Of a stretch of 64,000 nucleotides of DNA, positions 28,351-36,582 are shown piece by piece. This DNA is from PALSA-612 sp963711315. GTDB taxonomy: Bacteria > Actinomycetota > Thermoleophilia > Gaiellales > Gaiellaceae. How positions within the stretch are numbered: the stretch's first letter is position 1; each line of letters starts with the position of its first letter. The notes under the pieces are model-generated. The model worked only from the letters and a program-made list of their open reading frames with translations, was not told where the DNA came from and ran no database searches. The stretch covers positions 1-64,000 of the forward strand of contig CAVQDQ010000001.1 in NCBI GenBank assembly GCA_963711315.1, in the 5' to 3' direction. The position numbers and the translations under genes are program-made.

Positions 28351-29680
28351 TTAGGTGCCGCCCGCCAGGTCGGCGAACTTCGCGAATCGCTTCAGGAACG
28401 AGAGCTTGGCCGTGCCCGTCGGGCCGTTCCGGTGCTTGGCGAGATGCACCTCGGCCAGGCCTTGCTGGTCGGACTCGGAGTCGTAGTACTCGTCGCGGTA
28501 GATGAAGAAGACGAGGTCGGCGTCCTGCTCGAGGCTCCCGACTCCCGGAGGTCGGACAGGATCGGCCGCTTGTCGTGGCGCTGCTCGACGGCGCGCGACA
28601 GCTGTGAGAGCGCCAGCACGGGAACCTCGAGGTCGCGGGCGAGCACCTTCAGCGACCGCGAGATGGCCGAGACCTCCTGGACGCGGTTCTCGACGGACGC
28701 GCCGGACGTCATCAGCTGGAGGTAGTCGACGATGATCAGCCCCAGCCCGGGCTCCCGCATCTTCAGTCGCCGCGCCTTCGACCGGATCTCCATCATCGTG
28801 ATCGACCCCGTGTCGTCGACGTAGATCGGCGCCTTCGACAACCGGTCGCACGCGGCGGTGAGGCGCGGCCAGTCGTCGGGAGCGAGCTTGCCCGTCCGCA
28901 GCCGCTGGGACTCGACCTTCGCCTCCGAGCACATGAGGCGCTGCGTGACTTCGGCCTTCGACATCTCGAGCGTGAACAGCGCGACCGGCGTCTCGCCGCG
29001 CACGCGCGAGGTTCGCGGCCATGCAGAGCGCGAGGCCCGACTTCCCCATGCTCGGGCGGGCGGCGAGGATGACGAGGTTGCCGGGCTGGAAGCCGGAGGT
29101 GAGGTGGTCGATCTCCTTGAAGCCGGCTGCGACGCCGGTGACGTCGGCGCCGTCCTCGTACAGCGCGGTGATGCGCTCGAAGCCTTCCTTCAGCAGCTCC
29201 TCGATGTGGCTGAAGTCCTGCGTGACGCGTGACTGAGCGAGCTCGAAGATCGTCTGCTCGGCTCGGTCGACGAGCTCCGGGGTCTCCCGCGGCCGGTCGA
29301 TGCCCAGCCGCGCAATCTCGTTGCCGGCGCGGATGAGCCCGCGCAGCGTCGCCATCTCGCGCACGATGCGCGCGTAGTGGGCCGCGTTGGCTGCGGCCGG
29401 TACGAGCGCCGCCAGCTCGTGGATCCGTACCTTCCCGCCCGCGCTCCTCGAGCTCGCCTCGCTGGTCGAGCTCGTCGACGAGCGTGATCGCATCGACCGG
29501 CTCGCCGCGCGCGTACAGCGCCAGGCCGGCGCGGTAGATCTTCGCGTGGCTCTCCCGGTAGAAGTCAGACGCGGAGAGGACTTCGCTGACCGCCCCGATT
29601 GCGCCGGGGGAGAGCATCATCGCGCCGAGGACGGACTCCTCGGCATCGAGATTTTGCGGCGGAACCGGGGCGGAAGTCAG
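28351..29680 (-). CDS. dnaB: Replicative DNA helicase DnaB, several frameshifts
   Basis: Hexameric helicase that unwinds the replication fork. Segments in order: the N-terminal PPQNLDAEESVLGAMM and LSASDFYRESHAKIY, AHYARIVREMATLRGLIRAG, the Walker A ARPSMGKSGLALCMAANLAR, ETPVALFTLEMSKAEVTQRL, Walker B LGLIIVDYLQLMTSG, LALSQLSRAVEQRHDKRPIL, and VFFIYRDEYYDSESDQQGLA to the end. At least four indels. No ATG or GTG stands between an in-frame stop and the first conserved residues, so the start near 29680 is uncertain. No intein is present. Confidence 0.92.
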
Positions 29681-29893
29681 CGAAGGTGGCTACTTGAGCC
29701 ACGAGGTATTAACCCCCCACGGGACGCAGACTTTCAACGGGTGGAAAGCCACGAAATCCACGACCGCTCGACTGCGGCCTGGCGCATTCGATTTGCAGCA
29801 AGAACAGAACATCTGTTCCAGCCATTGTCGACCGTGGCCCGGACGGCGCGGTGGACGAAAAGGACGCTCTACGCGGGAAGTTCGTGCGACATT

Positions 29894-29918
29894 CCACAGC
29901 CCTCCACAGGGCTTGTGG
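29894..29918 (-). terminator. Hairpin after rplI
   Basis: CCACAGCCCT and AGGGCTTGTGG pair around a four-base loop with one bulge, starting six bases beyond the rplI stop on the minus strand. No T-run follows, so it may be a factor-dependent or attenuating hairpin before dnaB. The rest of 29681-29893 shows no gene. Confidence 0.4.
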
Positions 29919-29923
29919 ATGAG

Positions 29924-30547
29924 CTAGCTGCTCGGGAGCCTCTTCGGTGGCCTCTCCGGAGCCTCTCGGCGGGCTCCTCGAAGCGGCTCTCTCGGCGGGC
30001 TCTCGGCAGCGAGCTCCTCGGCTGCGGGCTCCTCGGCCGCGGGCTCCTCGGCAACGACCTCGTCGGCCGCTCGGCTCCTCGGGCTCGGGCGGCAGTTCGC
30101 CGCCCTCCGGCAGCACGAGCGTGGCCACCTCCGCCTGACCTCCTCGAAGATGCCGACCGGCACCGCGTAGCGCCCCACGTGCTTGATCGGCTGCGGCAGG
30201 TCGATCTTCCGGCGGTCGACACGCACCTTGTGCTTCTCCCAGAGCTCGTCGGCGATGTCGGTCGCGGTCACCGAGCCGAAGAGCGAGCCGGTCGGCCCGG
30301 CCTTCATCTCGAAGCGCAGCTCGGCCTTCTCGAGCACCTTCTGGATCTCGCTCGCCTGGTCGGTCGTGACCGCCTCGTGGCGCGCGCGGTGCGAGTCGCG
30401 CTTCTCGAGCTCGCCCAGCCGGGAGGGCGTCGCCTCTTCTGCCAGCCGCCTGGGCAGCAGGTAGTTGCGGGCATAGCCGCGCGCGACGTCGACGACGTCA
30501 CCCCGCAGCCCGACGTTGTCGACGTCCTGGAGGAGGATCAGCTGCAT
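29924..30547 (-). CDS. rplI: 50S ribosomal protein L9 with acidic C-terminal extension, frameshifted
   Basis: Binds 23S rRNA at the base of the L1 stalk. It begins MQLILLQDVDNVGLRGDVVD and has the N-domain signature RGYARNYLLPRRLAEEAT, a central helix, and RFEMKAGPTGSLFGSVTATD of the C-domain. Near 30125 and 30060 two indels move the frame through TLVLPEGGELPPEPEEP and into an Ala/Glu-rich repeat (EEPAAEEPAAEELAAE) with a basic end. The extension of about 50 residues beyond normal L9 is low-complexity. Confidence 0.9.
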   Translation of the reverse strand: MQLILLQDVDNVGLRGDVVDVARGYARNYLLPRRLAEEATPSRLGELEKRDSHRARHEAVTTDQASEIQKVLEKAELRFEMKAGPTGSLFGSVTATDIADELWEKHKVRVDRRKIDLPQPIKHVGRYAVPVGIFEEVRRRWPRSCCRRAANCRPSPRSRAADEVVAEEPAAEEPAAEELAAESPPREPLRGARREAPERPPKRLPSS

Positions 30548-30551
30548 CGGG

Positions 30552-30835
30552 CTACTGGCGATCGCCGACGTAGGGCAGCAGCGCCATCTCGCGGGCTCGC
30601 TTGACCGCGACGGAGACCTGGTTCTGGTGCCGCCTGCAGGCGCCGGTGATGCGCCGCGAGCGGATCTTGCCGCGCTCGGAGATGAACCGCCGCAGCTGGT
30701 TGATGTCCTTGTAGTCGACGTCCTCGATCTTCGCGCGGCAGAACGAGCAGTTTCGGCGCCGCACTGGCCGTCGCGCTGGCCAGGACGGCGGCGCTGCGTC
30801 GAGCGCTCTTCTCTGGGCTTCGCCTTCTTGGCCAT
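30552..30835 (-). CDS. rpsR: 30S ribosomal protein S18, zinc-binding type, one frameshift
   Basis: Small-subunit protein that pairs with S6. The start MAKKAKPREERSTQRRRPGQ is in one frame. An indel near 30765 leads to RRRNCSFCRAKIEDVDYKDI, QLRRFISERGKIRSRRITGA and CRRHQNQVSVAVKRAREMAL. The CxxC plus CxxH set marks the zinc-binding form, often paired with a zinc-independent paralogue elsewhere. The start codon overlaps the ssb stop (TGATG). Confidence 0.93.
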
Positions 30836-31263
30836 CAGAAGGGGATGTCGTCGTCGGCGGCCGGCGGGAACTCGGCATCGGACTTCTCAGCGCCGGCAGC
30901 AGCGGGTGCGAATTGCTGCTCGCCGTCGCCTCGGCCGCCGAGGAACTGGACGGAGTCGGCGATCACTTCCACGGCCTGCCGCTTCGAGCCGTCCTGCGCC
31001 TCCCACTCGCGCCACTCGAGACGGCCGTCGATGGCCACCGGGCGGCCCTTGGCGAGGTACTGGGCGCAGTTCTCGCCCTGGTTGCCCCAGACGGTGATGT
31101 CGAAGTAGTTCGGCTTCTCGGTCCACTCGCCGGTTGCGCCGTCCTTTCGCCGTGTGTTGACGGCGAGTCGAAGGCTGCAAACGGCGGTGCCGCTCGGCGT
31201 GTGCCGCAACTCGGGGTCCCTCGTGAGGTTCCCGACGAGCACGACGCGGTTGATGTTGGCCAT
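30835..31263 (-). CDS. ssb: Single-stranded DNA-binding protein
   Basis: 142 residues: an OB fold (INRVVLVGNLTRDPELRHTP, NYFDITVWGNQGENCAQYLA, KGRPVAIDGRLEWREWEAQD) followed by a Gly/Ala linker and the partner-binding tail DDDIPF. Tetramers coat single-stranded DNA during replication and repair. It lies between rpsF and rpsR as in most bacteria and is intact. Confidence 0.96.
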   Translation of the reverse strand: MANINRVVLVGNLTRDPELRHTPSGTAVCSLRLAVNTRRKDGATGEWTEKPNYFDITVWGNQGENCAQYLAKGRPVAIDGRLEWREWEAQDGSKRQAVEVIADSVQFLGGRGDGEQQFAPAAAGAEKSDAEFPPAADDDIPF

Positions 31264-31265
31264 GG

Positions 31266-31661
31266 TTACTCCTCTCCCTCCGCAATGGGGGCTTCGGCTT
31301 CCTCCGAGCCGGCTTCCTCAGCGTACTCGGCGGGCGGCTCGGCAGGCGCGGGCGGCGCGTCGCCGCGGCGGTGCGATCGCGGGCGGCGCGTCGCCATGTG
31401 CCGCATGACGCCGTCGGTGATCTTCAGGACGCGGGAGATCTCGTCCAGCGCCGCCGGCTCGCAGGTGAACGTCATCAGGTGGTAGACGCCCTCGGGCTTG
31501 TGGTCGATCTCGTAGGCGAGCCGCCGGCGGCCCCAGGGCTGATGGTCCTCCCACGTGCCGCCGTCCTTCTCGACGAGCTCGCGTGTGCGCGTGACGATTT
31601 CGCCGTGCCGCTCCTCGGGCACCTCAGGGTCGATCATCAGCAAGATCTCGTAGTCGTTCAA
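31266..31661 (-). CDS. rpsF: 30S ribosomal protein S6
   Basis: Binds the central domain of 16S rRNA with S18. LNDYEILLMIDPEVPEERHG, GTWEDHQPWGRRRLAYEIDH and EGVYHLMTFTCEPAALDEIS are typical. The basic then acidic C-terminal extension (RRPRSHRRGDAPP, EEAGSEEAEAP) is common in actinobacteria. I use TTG 31661, since no ATG or GTG fits the conserved start. It is the first gene of the cluster. Confidence 0.93.
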   Translation of the reverse strand: MNDYEILLMIDPEVPEERHGEIVTRTRELVEKDGGTWEDHQPWGRRRLAYEIDHKPEGVYHLMTFTCEPAALDEISRVLKITDGVMRHMATRRPRSHRRGDAPPAPAEPPAEYAEEAGSEEAEAPIAEGEE

Positions 31662-31775
31662 GCTCCGGTCACTCCTTCTCGTGGTCTCAGGCGGCCCCGC
31701 CCTTCGGTGCCGGTCCCGGGCGGGTCGGCACAGGGCGTGGCGAGAAGTTCGGCTGCGCACTGTAGCATCGGGTGC

Positions 31776-32036
31776 ATGTGGCGAAGGCTGTTGGTGCTGG
31801 CGGCGGTCGTGGCGCTCGTCGCGTACGTTCTGCGGCGGCGGCCGGCTGCGCAGACGGTTGCTGAGCCGGCCGTCGATCCGGCCGAGGAGCTCCGCCGCAA
31901 GCTCGACGAGACGCGCGCCAATGCCGAGCCCGAGGCGGAGACACAGCTGAGCGACGATCTCGACGAGCGGCGCCGCCAGGTGCACGAGCGCGCACGAGCC
32001 GCGAGGGACGAGATGCGCGGCCCGAGCCCAGACTAG
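31776..32036 (+). CDS. Small single-pass membrane protein
   Basis: 86 residues. MWRRLLVLAAVVALVAYVLR is an N-terminal membrane anchor. The rest is a charged helix (AEELRRKLDETRANAEPEAE, RRRQVHERARAARDEM). The topology suggests a cytoplasmic coiled tail. No family recognised. It faces away from rpsF and its stop overlaps that of the exonuclease gene by four bases. Confidence 0.6.
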   Translation: MWRRLLVLAAVVALVAYVLRRRPAAQTVAEPAVDPAEELRRKLDETRANAEPEAETQLSDDLDERRRQVHERARAARDEMRGPSPD

Positions 32037-33697
32037 ACACTGAGGTGCGCCCAGATCCGCTCCCGCTCGAGCGGCAAGACCGCGAGCTCCGGCGGCGGCC
32101 GGCGAACGAACCCATCTAACAGCAGTAGATCCTCCGCCTGCTCGGGCGTGAGCGTGCCCGCACGGCTCGCGGAGGACCGGCAGAGCGCCAGCGCACCGTC
32201 GACCTGCAACCTTGCTGCCGCCCCCGGAGGCAGTGACCGAATGGCACAGATCCCGCCGCTGCACACGAAGAACGCCTTCCGCCAGCCGGACTGGAGCGCA
32301 GGCACGATCAGGCAGCGCTCGAGCGCGCGCAGCTCCTGGAGCCGGTGCAGGCGCTCGACAACCTTCTCAAGGGCCTCGATCCGATCTCGCAGCCGCGCCG
32401 CCTCCTCGTAGCGGAAGTCTTCGGCGAGCTGCGCGAGCCGCTCGCGAAGACGTAGCAGGGGGCCGCCTTCGAGGAGATGCTCGCATTCCTCGGGCGTCGC
32501 TGCGGCGAGCGCGCGAGCAGCGAGCGCGGCGCGTCGGCGGCTGGGGATCGGGCCCAGCTCGGTCTCCTTCTTCGTGACGATGAAGTCGTCGCCGCGGCGG
32601 GCGAGGTAGACGCCGTGCTCGCGACGCCGGCTGCGCGAGTTGGCCGGGGGTTGCAGCTCGCGGATCAGCCGCAGCTCCTCGACGGCTGCTTCGAGCTCCG
32701 AGCCGAGCACACGCCACTCGATTCGCTCGAGTGCAAGCAGGGCTGCCTCCACGGAGGGGCGCTGGCGCTCGCTGCGGAAGTACGAGCGCAACCGGGCCTG
32801 GAGATCCCGCGCGCGGCCCACATAGAGCACCTGGTCGGACCTATCGCGAAAGAGATAGACGCCGGGCCGGGTTGGCGCCCCGCGAACGAGCGCCCGCTTT
32901 CCGTAGACGCGCCGCTTGCGCGGAGCCGCGAGCTTGCGCAGGTCCGAGACCCGGCGTGCTCCCATCTCCTGGGCGAGCCCGATCAGGCGCACGAGCACCT
33001 GGGCCGTGGACTCGGCGTCGGGAAGAGCGCGGTGGCAGGGTCGCGTCGGTACGCCGAAGAAATCGGCGAGCGAGGCGAGGCCGACGCGGCGCACGCGTCC
33101 CTCGAGCAGGCGCCGGGCGAGCGCGGCGGTGCAGAGGGGCGGCTCGGCGAGTCGCCGCCCGTGCGACCACTGCAGCTGCCGCTCGAGGAATCTCTGGTCG
33201 AAGCGGGCGTTGTGGGCGACGAGCGGTGCCTCGCCGGCGAAGGCCACAAAGCGCCTGATGACCGTCGAGACGGCGGGTGCCCGGCGCAGTTCCTCGTCGC
33301 GCAGTCCGGTCAGGCGCGTTATCGGCTGAGGGAGCGCAATGCCCGGGTTGACGAGCGACTGGAACGAATCGACGACCTCGAGCGCCCGCACCCGCGCTGC
33401 TCCGATCTCGCAGATCCTGTCTCGCGTGCCCGAGAGCCCCGTCGTCTCCAGGTCGAAGACGACGAACTCGGCCTCCTCGAGCAACGGATCGTCGTGAGCT
33501 CCGGCCAGGGAGACGGTCGCGCCCGTACAAGTAATGCGGCTGTCTCCCGCAGTGACGTCCGTGAGCAGCGTGCACGCGAGTCCATCTGAGACAGGCCCCG
33601 TGGCGAACAGCAGCCTGGCTGCGTCCACCGTCGACAGAGCACCCCGCTCGTGGAGCACGTCCACGAGGCGGTCGAGCCCGTCGAGCGCGAGTTGCAT
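32033..33697 (-). CDS. DEDDh exonuclease fused to a UvrC-type GIY-YIG nuclease domain
   Basis: 554 residues in three parts. Residues 70-240 form a DnaQ-like 3'-5' exonuclease: FVVFDLETTGLSGTRDRICE, LVAHNARFDQRFLERQLQ and CHRALPDAESTAQVLVRL carry the D-E, D and H-D residues. Residues 275-350 form a GIY-YIG domain (RPGVYLFRDRSDQVLYVGRA) like the N-terminus of UvrC or Cho. A UVR-type helical pair follows (QLAEDFRYEEAARLRDRIEA). Related proteins occur in mycobacteria. It shares a 14-base intergenic gap and an SOS box with dinB, so it is probably a damage-induced repair nuclease. Confidence 0.9.
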   Translation of the reverse strand: MQLALDGLDRLVDVLHERGALSTVDAARLLFATGPVSDGLACTLLTDVTAGDSRITCTGATVSLAGAHDDPLLEEAEFVVFDLETTGLSGTRDRICEIGAARVRALEVVDSFQSLVNPGIALPQPITRLTGLRDEELRRAPAVSTVIRRFVAFAGEAPLVAHNARFDQRFLERQLQWSHGRRLAEPPLCTAALARRLLEGRVRRVGLASLADFFGVPTRPCHRALPDAESTAQVLVRLIGLAQEMGARRVSDLRKLAAPRKRRVYGKRALVRGAPTRPGVYLFRDRSDQVLYVGRARDLQARLRSYFRSERQRPSVEAALLALERIEWRVLGSELEAAVEELRLIRELQPPANSRSRRREHGVYLARRGDDFIVTKKETELGPIPSRRRAALAARALAAATPEECEHLLEGGPLLRLRERLAQLAEDFRYEEAARLRDRIEALEKVVERLHRLQELRALERCLIVPALQSGWRKAFFVCSGGICAIRSLPPGAAARLQVDGALALCRSSASRAGTLTPEQAEDLLLLDGFVRRPPPELAVLPLERERIWAHLSV

Positions 33698-33711
33698 TGT
33701 GCTATGAAACT

Positions 33712-33727
33712 ACGAACATATGTTCGT
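33712..33727. promoter_or_regulatory. LexA (SOS) box shared by two divergent genes
   Basis: ACGAACATATGTTCGT is a perfect 16-base palindrome and matches the actinobacterial/Gram-positive LexA site CGAACRNNYGTTYG. It lies 15 bases upstream of the exonuclease/GIY-YIG start and overlaps the dinB start codons (ATG 33720, GTG 33726). LexA bound here could repress both genes. Confidence 0.85.
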
Positions 33728-34916
33728 GTCAATAGAGGCGACGATCCTTCACGCCGACGTCGACTCGTTCTACGCGTCGGTCGAGCAGCGGGACGACCCT
33801 CGCCTGCGTGGCCGACCTGTGATCGTCGGCGCCGGCGTTGTGCTAGCCGCGAGCTACGAAGCCAAGGCCCACGGAGTTCGTACGGCCATGGGCGGAGCGA
33901 CCGCTCGCCGCCTTTGCCCGGCCGCGGTCGTCGTCTCGCCGCGTATGTCCGCCTACGTCGAGGCGAGCAAGGCGGTCTACCGCGTCTTCGACGACACGAC
34001 GCCGCTCGTCGAAGCCATGTCGATCGACGAGGCGTTCCTCGACGTTCGCGGGATGCGAAGGATCGCAGGCAGTCCGACGGAGATCGCCGTACGCCTGCGG
34101 CGCGAGGTCCGTGAGCGGGTCGGCTTGCCGATCACGGTCGGCGTGGCGAGGACGAAGTTCCTCGCGAAGGTGGCGAGCGGCGTTGCCAAGCCCGACGGCC
34201 TGCTCGTCGTGCCACCCGATCGCGAGCTCATGTTCCTCCATGCTCTGCCCGTCGAACGGCTGTGGGGCGTTGGCGCCGTCACGGCAGACAGGTTGCAGCA
34301 GGTCGGGATCACGACCGTAGGACAGGTGGCCGAGCTCGAGGAGGGCGCGCTCGTGTCGATGCTCGGACGCGCGTCAGGCCGGCAGATACACGCTCTGGCG
34401 TGGAACCGTGACCCTCGGCGAGTCCAGACCGGGCGCCGCCGAGGGTCGATCGGGGCACAACGCGCCCTCGGCCGTTCTCCCAGGTCCGTCGACGACATCG
34501 ACACGGTCCTCCTCGGCCTCGTAGACCGGGTTTCACGGCGGATGCGGGCAGCCAGGCGAGTGGGCCGGACGGTCGTCCTCCGCCTGCGCTTCGACGACTT
34601 CTCGCGCGCGACACGTTCCAGCACACTGGTGCATCCGACCGCCGAGACACCGGTGATCCGCGACACGGCGAGAGGGCTGCTCGCAACCGCCATGCCGATG
34701 ATCGAGCAGCAAGGGCTGACGCTGATCGGCCTGGCGGTCGCCAATCTCGCGAACGACCGCCCGTTGCAGCTCGTCCTCCCATTCGACCGTCGCCCCGGTG
34801 CGGCGCTCGACGCAGCCATCGACGAGATCCGAGAACGCTATGGCGTGTCAGCGATCAGTCGCGCCGTCCTGCTCGGTCGCGACACGGGCCTCGTGATGCC
34901 GATGCTCCCGGACTGA
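33726..34916 (+). CDS. dinB: DNA polymerase IV
   Basis: Y-family translesion polymerase, about 396 residues. ILHADVDSFYASVEQRDDPR holds the first catalytic Asp pair, EAMSIDEAFLDVRGMRRIAG the second acidic site, then the thumb LWGVGAVTADRLQQVGITTV and a little-finger domain. The C-terminus lacks a clear beta-clamp pentapeptide, although LQLVLPF near residue 350 resembles one. ATG 33720 and GTG 33726 are both possible starts and both lie in the LexA box, so the transcript may be leaderless. Confidence 0.92.
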   Translation: MSIEATILHADVDSFYASVEQRDDPRLRGRPVIVGAGVVLAASYEAKAHGVRTAMGGATARRLCPAAVVVSPRMSAYVEASKAVYRVFDDTTPLVEAMSIDEAFLDVRGMRRIAGSPTEIAVRLRREVRERVGLPITVGVARTKFLAKVASGVAKPDGLLVVPPDRELMFLHALPVERLWGVGAVTADRLQQVGITTVGQVAELEEGALVSMLGRASGRQIHALAWNRDPRRVQTGRRRGSIGAQRALGRSPRSVDDIDTVLLGLVDRVSRRMRAARRVGRTVVLRLRFDDFSRATRSSTLVHPTAETPVIRDTARGLLATAMPMIEQQGLTLIGLAVANLANDRPLQLVLPFDRRPGAALDAAIDEIRERYGVSAISRAVLLGRDTGLVMPMLPD

Positions 34917-34965
34917 GGATGTCCGGCTCGTGCGCTACACAGCGCCAAACGTCAAGGAGGCAGCG

Positions 34966-35145
34966 GTGAATGCAAGCACGATGGCGTGGCTACGGCCGAT
35001 CATGTGGGCGGCGGCGATCGTCCTCTTCATCATCGGCGGCTACTCGGACACGAACACGGCGGAATGCTGGGCCTGGGCGTTCGCGCTCCTCACCGGCGGG
35101 ATGCTCGTGACGCACGTGCCCGCCATGGGCGGCAAGTCCGACTGA
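34966..35145 (+). CDS. Small two-helix membrane protein
   Basis: 59 residues from GTG 34966 behind a strong ribosome site (AAGGAGG). Two hydrophobic segments, LRPIMWAAAIVLFIIGGYS and WAWAFALLTGGMLVTHVP, are joined by DTNTAEC. No family recognised. It lies between dinB and the selenocysteine tRNA. Confidence 0.6.
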   Translation: MNASTMAWLRPIMWAAAIVLFIIGGYSDTNTAECWAWAFALLTGGMLVTHVPAMGGKSD

Positions 35146-35163
35146 TCGGGCTACGCTCCTAGC

Positions 35164-35256
35164 GGAGCGGCATGGGCCCGGTGGCCCAGCCGGTCTTCAA
35201 AATCGGTGAGGTCTGGTAACCCCAGGCTGGGTAGGTTCGACTCCTGCGCCGCTCCG
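35164..35256 (+). tRNA. selC: Selenocysteine tRNA (anticodon TCA)
   Basis: 93 bases that fold as tRNA-Sec. The acceptor stem has eight pairs (GGAGCGGC with GCCGCTCC), the D stem six pairs (TGGGCC with GGCCCA), and the anticodon loop is CTTCAAA with TCA. A long variable arm and a five-pair T arm (GTAGG, TTCGACT, CCTGC) follow. The 8+5 arrangement and long D stem are specific to tRNA-Sec. Discriminator G; CCA is not encoded. The genome should therefore make selenoproteins, although selA, selB and selD are not in this window. Its 3' part is repeated twice downstream. Confidence 0.95.
35193..35256 (+). repeat. selC 3' block, copy A (putative attachment core in the intact tRNA)
   Basis: From the anticodon loop to the discriminator base of selC. 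The same block recurs, with few changes, at 37340-37404 and 57779-57840 without the 5' half of the tRNA. The repeat begins at the anticodon loop, a usual crossover place for tyrosine recombinases. Confidence 0.75.
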
Positions 35257-35283
35257 TAGAGCCAGAAGTGGCTGATTTACAAG

Positions 35284-35309
35284 GAGAGTGTGTGTCGTGA
35301 CACGCTCTC
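35284..35309 (+). terminator. Strong hairpin downstream of selC
   Basis: GAGAGTGTGT and ACACGCTCTC form a ten-pair stem (one G-T) with a six-base loop, 28 bases after the tRNA. It is a likely transcription end for selC; no T-run follows. Confidence 0.45.
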
Positions 35310-35327
35310 GGTGGGCCATCGCCGAAT

Positions 35328-35387
35328 CCGCTCAAGTCCGCCCAAAACCGCCTGAGAGTGGCGCACTGGCGCGCAACTGGCGCGCAC
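35328..35387. repeat. GGCGCGCA-rich interspersed repeat, copy A2
   Basis: CCGCTCAAGTCCGCCCAAAA, then CCGCCTGAGAGTGGC, then tandem CTGGCGCGCAA units. Near-identical copies lie at 46112-46182 and 57897-57956. It starts about 70 bases after the selC 3' end here and about 57 after it in copy D. The other bases of 35257-35532 show no gene I can support. Confidence 0.7.
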
Positions 35388-35532
35388 AACCTCCCGTAGC
35401 AGCGCCCACCCCGCGTGCGCGACACGGACGACTGGCCCCTCCTTTGCGAGTATGGCCATCCCGGGCCGTCCTGGGACGAGTGCGAGGGGCGGCGCGGGCG
35501 CGCCACCCCTCGCCGAAGGCCTGACCGTTACG

Positions 35533-36042
35533 TCACGGGTAGGAGTAGCCCGGGTAGCCGCCGTTCCCCATCTCGCTCGAGTCGTTGTCGACCTTTGCGG
35601 GGTGGACGACGTCCCAGGTGAACTTCTGGCCGCCGAACGCGTCACGGGCGCCGTCTCCCGTCACCTTGCCCGGCTTGTCCAGCGTGAACGTGTAGAGCCG
35701 CTTGCCCCTGTACGTGACCTGCTTCGAGCCGTTGGGCCTCTTGGCGAGCCCGAGCTTGCCGGGCAGCGACACGCCCTTGGGAGCTCCGCTGCTGATCAGC
35801 GGCTTCCAGAAGGAAACGCACTGGCCGACGCAGAGCACCATGCTTCCGCGCTCCTGGTCGTTCGAGTAGAGCGCACGCCCCTTCGCGTCGACCAGCACCT
35901 TCCCCGCCGCACCGAGGCGCATGACTGACACGGTGGCGCCGCGGGCATCGCTTCCACCACTCGTTCCCGCGATCGCAAGCGCGATGCCGAAGGCGAGGCC
36001 GAGAGCGACGGCGACTCCGATGACGAGCAATCGCTGTCTCAT
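35533..36042 (-). CDS. Secreted PF03640-type protein, copy 1
   Basis: 169 residues with an N-terminal membrane or signal segment (RLLVIGVAVALGLAFGIALA). The exported part has the secreted repeat of PF03640: GKVLVDAKGRALYSNDQERG, CVGQCVSFWKPLISSG with two Cys, and VTYRGKRLYTFTLDKPG, ending KFTWDVVHP. Function unknown; redox or metal roles have been suggested for the family. A Gly/Tyr/Pro tail ends the protein. It lies 62 bases downstream of a second member on the same strand. Confidence 0.85.
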   Translation of the reverse strand: MRQRLLVIGVAVALGLAFGIALAIAGTSGGSDARGATVSVMRLGAAGKVLVDAKGRALYSNDQERGSMVLCVGQCVSFWKPLISSGAPKGVSLPGKLGLAKRPNGSKQVTYRGKRLYTFTLDKPGKVTGDGARDAFGGQKFTWDVVHPAKVDNDSSEMGNGGYPGYSYP

Positions 36043-36104
36043 GGTTGATCTCCTTTCCGTGGTTAGAGTGCTTTCACCAAGGTCCTACGCCACCTCGCGT
36101 CGAT

Positions 36105-36557
36105 TCAGCCGCCCTTGCGGACGGCCTTGCCGGCCGCCGAGACGGGGTCCCAGCGGCCGCCGAAGTCGGTCAAGCCCTCGCCCTTGGTCTGGCCTGCTTT
36201 CGTGTCCAACGCGAACGAGTAGAGCGGGTGCCCGGCATAGGTGACCTGCATCCGCCCGTCGCTGCGCCTGCTCGTGCTGAGCAGCTTGCTTTTGGCACCG
36301 GCGATCGCCTTCGGCCGGCCCTGGGTGATCAGCGGGGGCCAGTACTCGGCGCAGGCGCCGTTGCACGTGCTCTTCGAGGTCTTGTCGTGCGCCCAGACGT
36401 AGAGCGTCTTGCCGTGGGCGTCGACGAGGACAGAGCCGAGGCTGCTCGGCCCGACCTTGACGATCGTGTTGCCGCCGGCCGCGACCGCGGAGGCGACGAC
36501 GAGGGTTCCGACCGCGAGCGCAGCCGCGCCCACGAGAAACCGCTTGAAGTGCTGCAT
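36105..36557 (-). CDS. Secreted PF03640-type protein, copy 2
   Basis: 150 residues with a signal peptide (FLVGAAALAVGTLVVASAVA). Two PF03640 units follow: GSVLVDAHGKTLYVWAHDKT with the Cys pair in STCNGACAEYWPPL, and VTYAGHPLYSFALDTKAGQT, ending DFGGRWDPVSAAGKAV. The two adjacent copies are diverged, so they are not a recent duplication. It is divergent from a TetR gene across a palindromic site. Confidence 0.85.
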   Translation of the reverse strand: MQHFKRFLVGAAALAVGTLVVASAVAAGGNTIVKVGPSSLGSVLVDAHGKTLYVWAHDKTSKSTCNGACAEYWPPLITQGRPKAIAGAKSKLLSTSRRSDGRMQVTYAGHPLYSFALDTKAGQTKGEGLTDFGGRWDPVSAAGKAVRKGG

Positions 36558-36582
36558 TTGGCCGGTCTCCTTTCTTGGTTTC

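Noticed and set aside
29894..29920. DnaA-box-like TGTGGAT next to rplI suggesting an origin
   Set aside because: One imperfect box inside a hairpin is not enough; there is no dnaA, dnaN or box cluster here.
1..30840. Programmed frameshifting or selenocysteine readthrough as the cause of broken frames
   Set aside because: The switches occur in many unrelated genes at varied sequences without slippery sites, and the breaks are frame changes rather than in-frame TGA codons.
35415..35621. Small Cys-containing frame after the selC hairpin
   Set aside because: Only about 30 residues look ordered (CEYGHPGPSWDEC), then it runs antisense into the PF03640 gene; there is no ribosome site.
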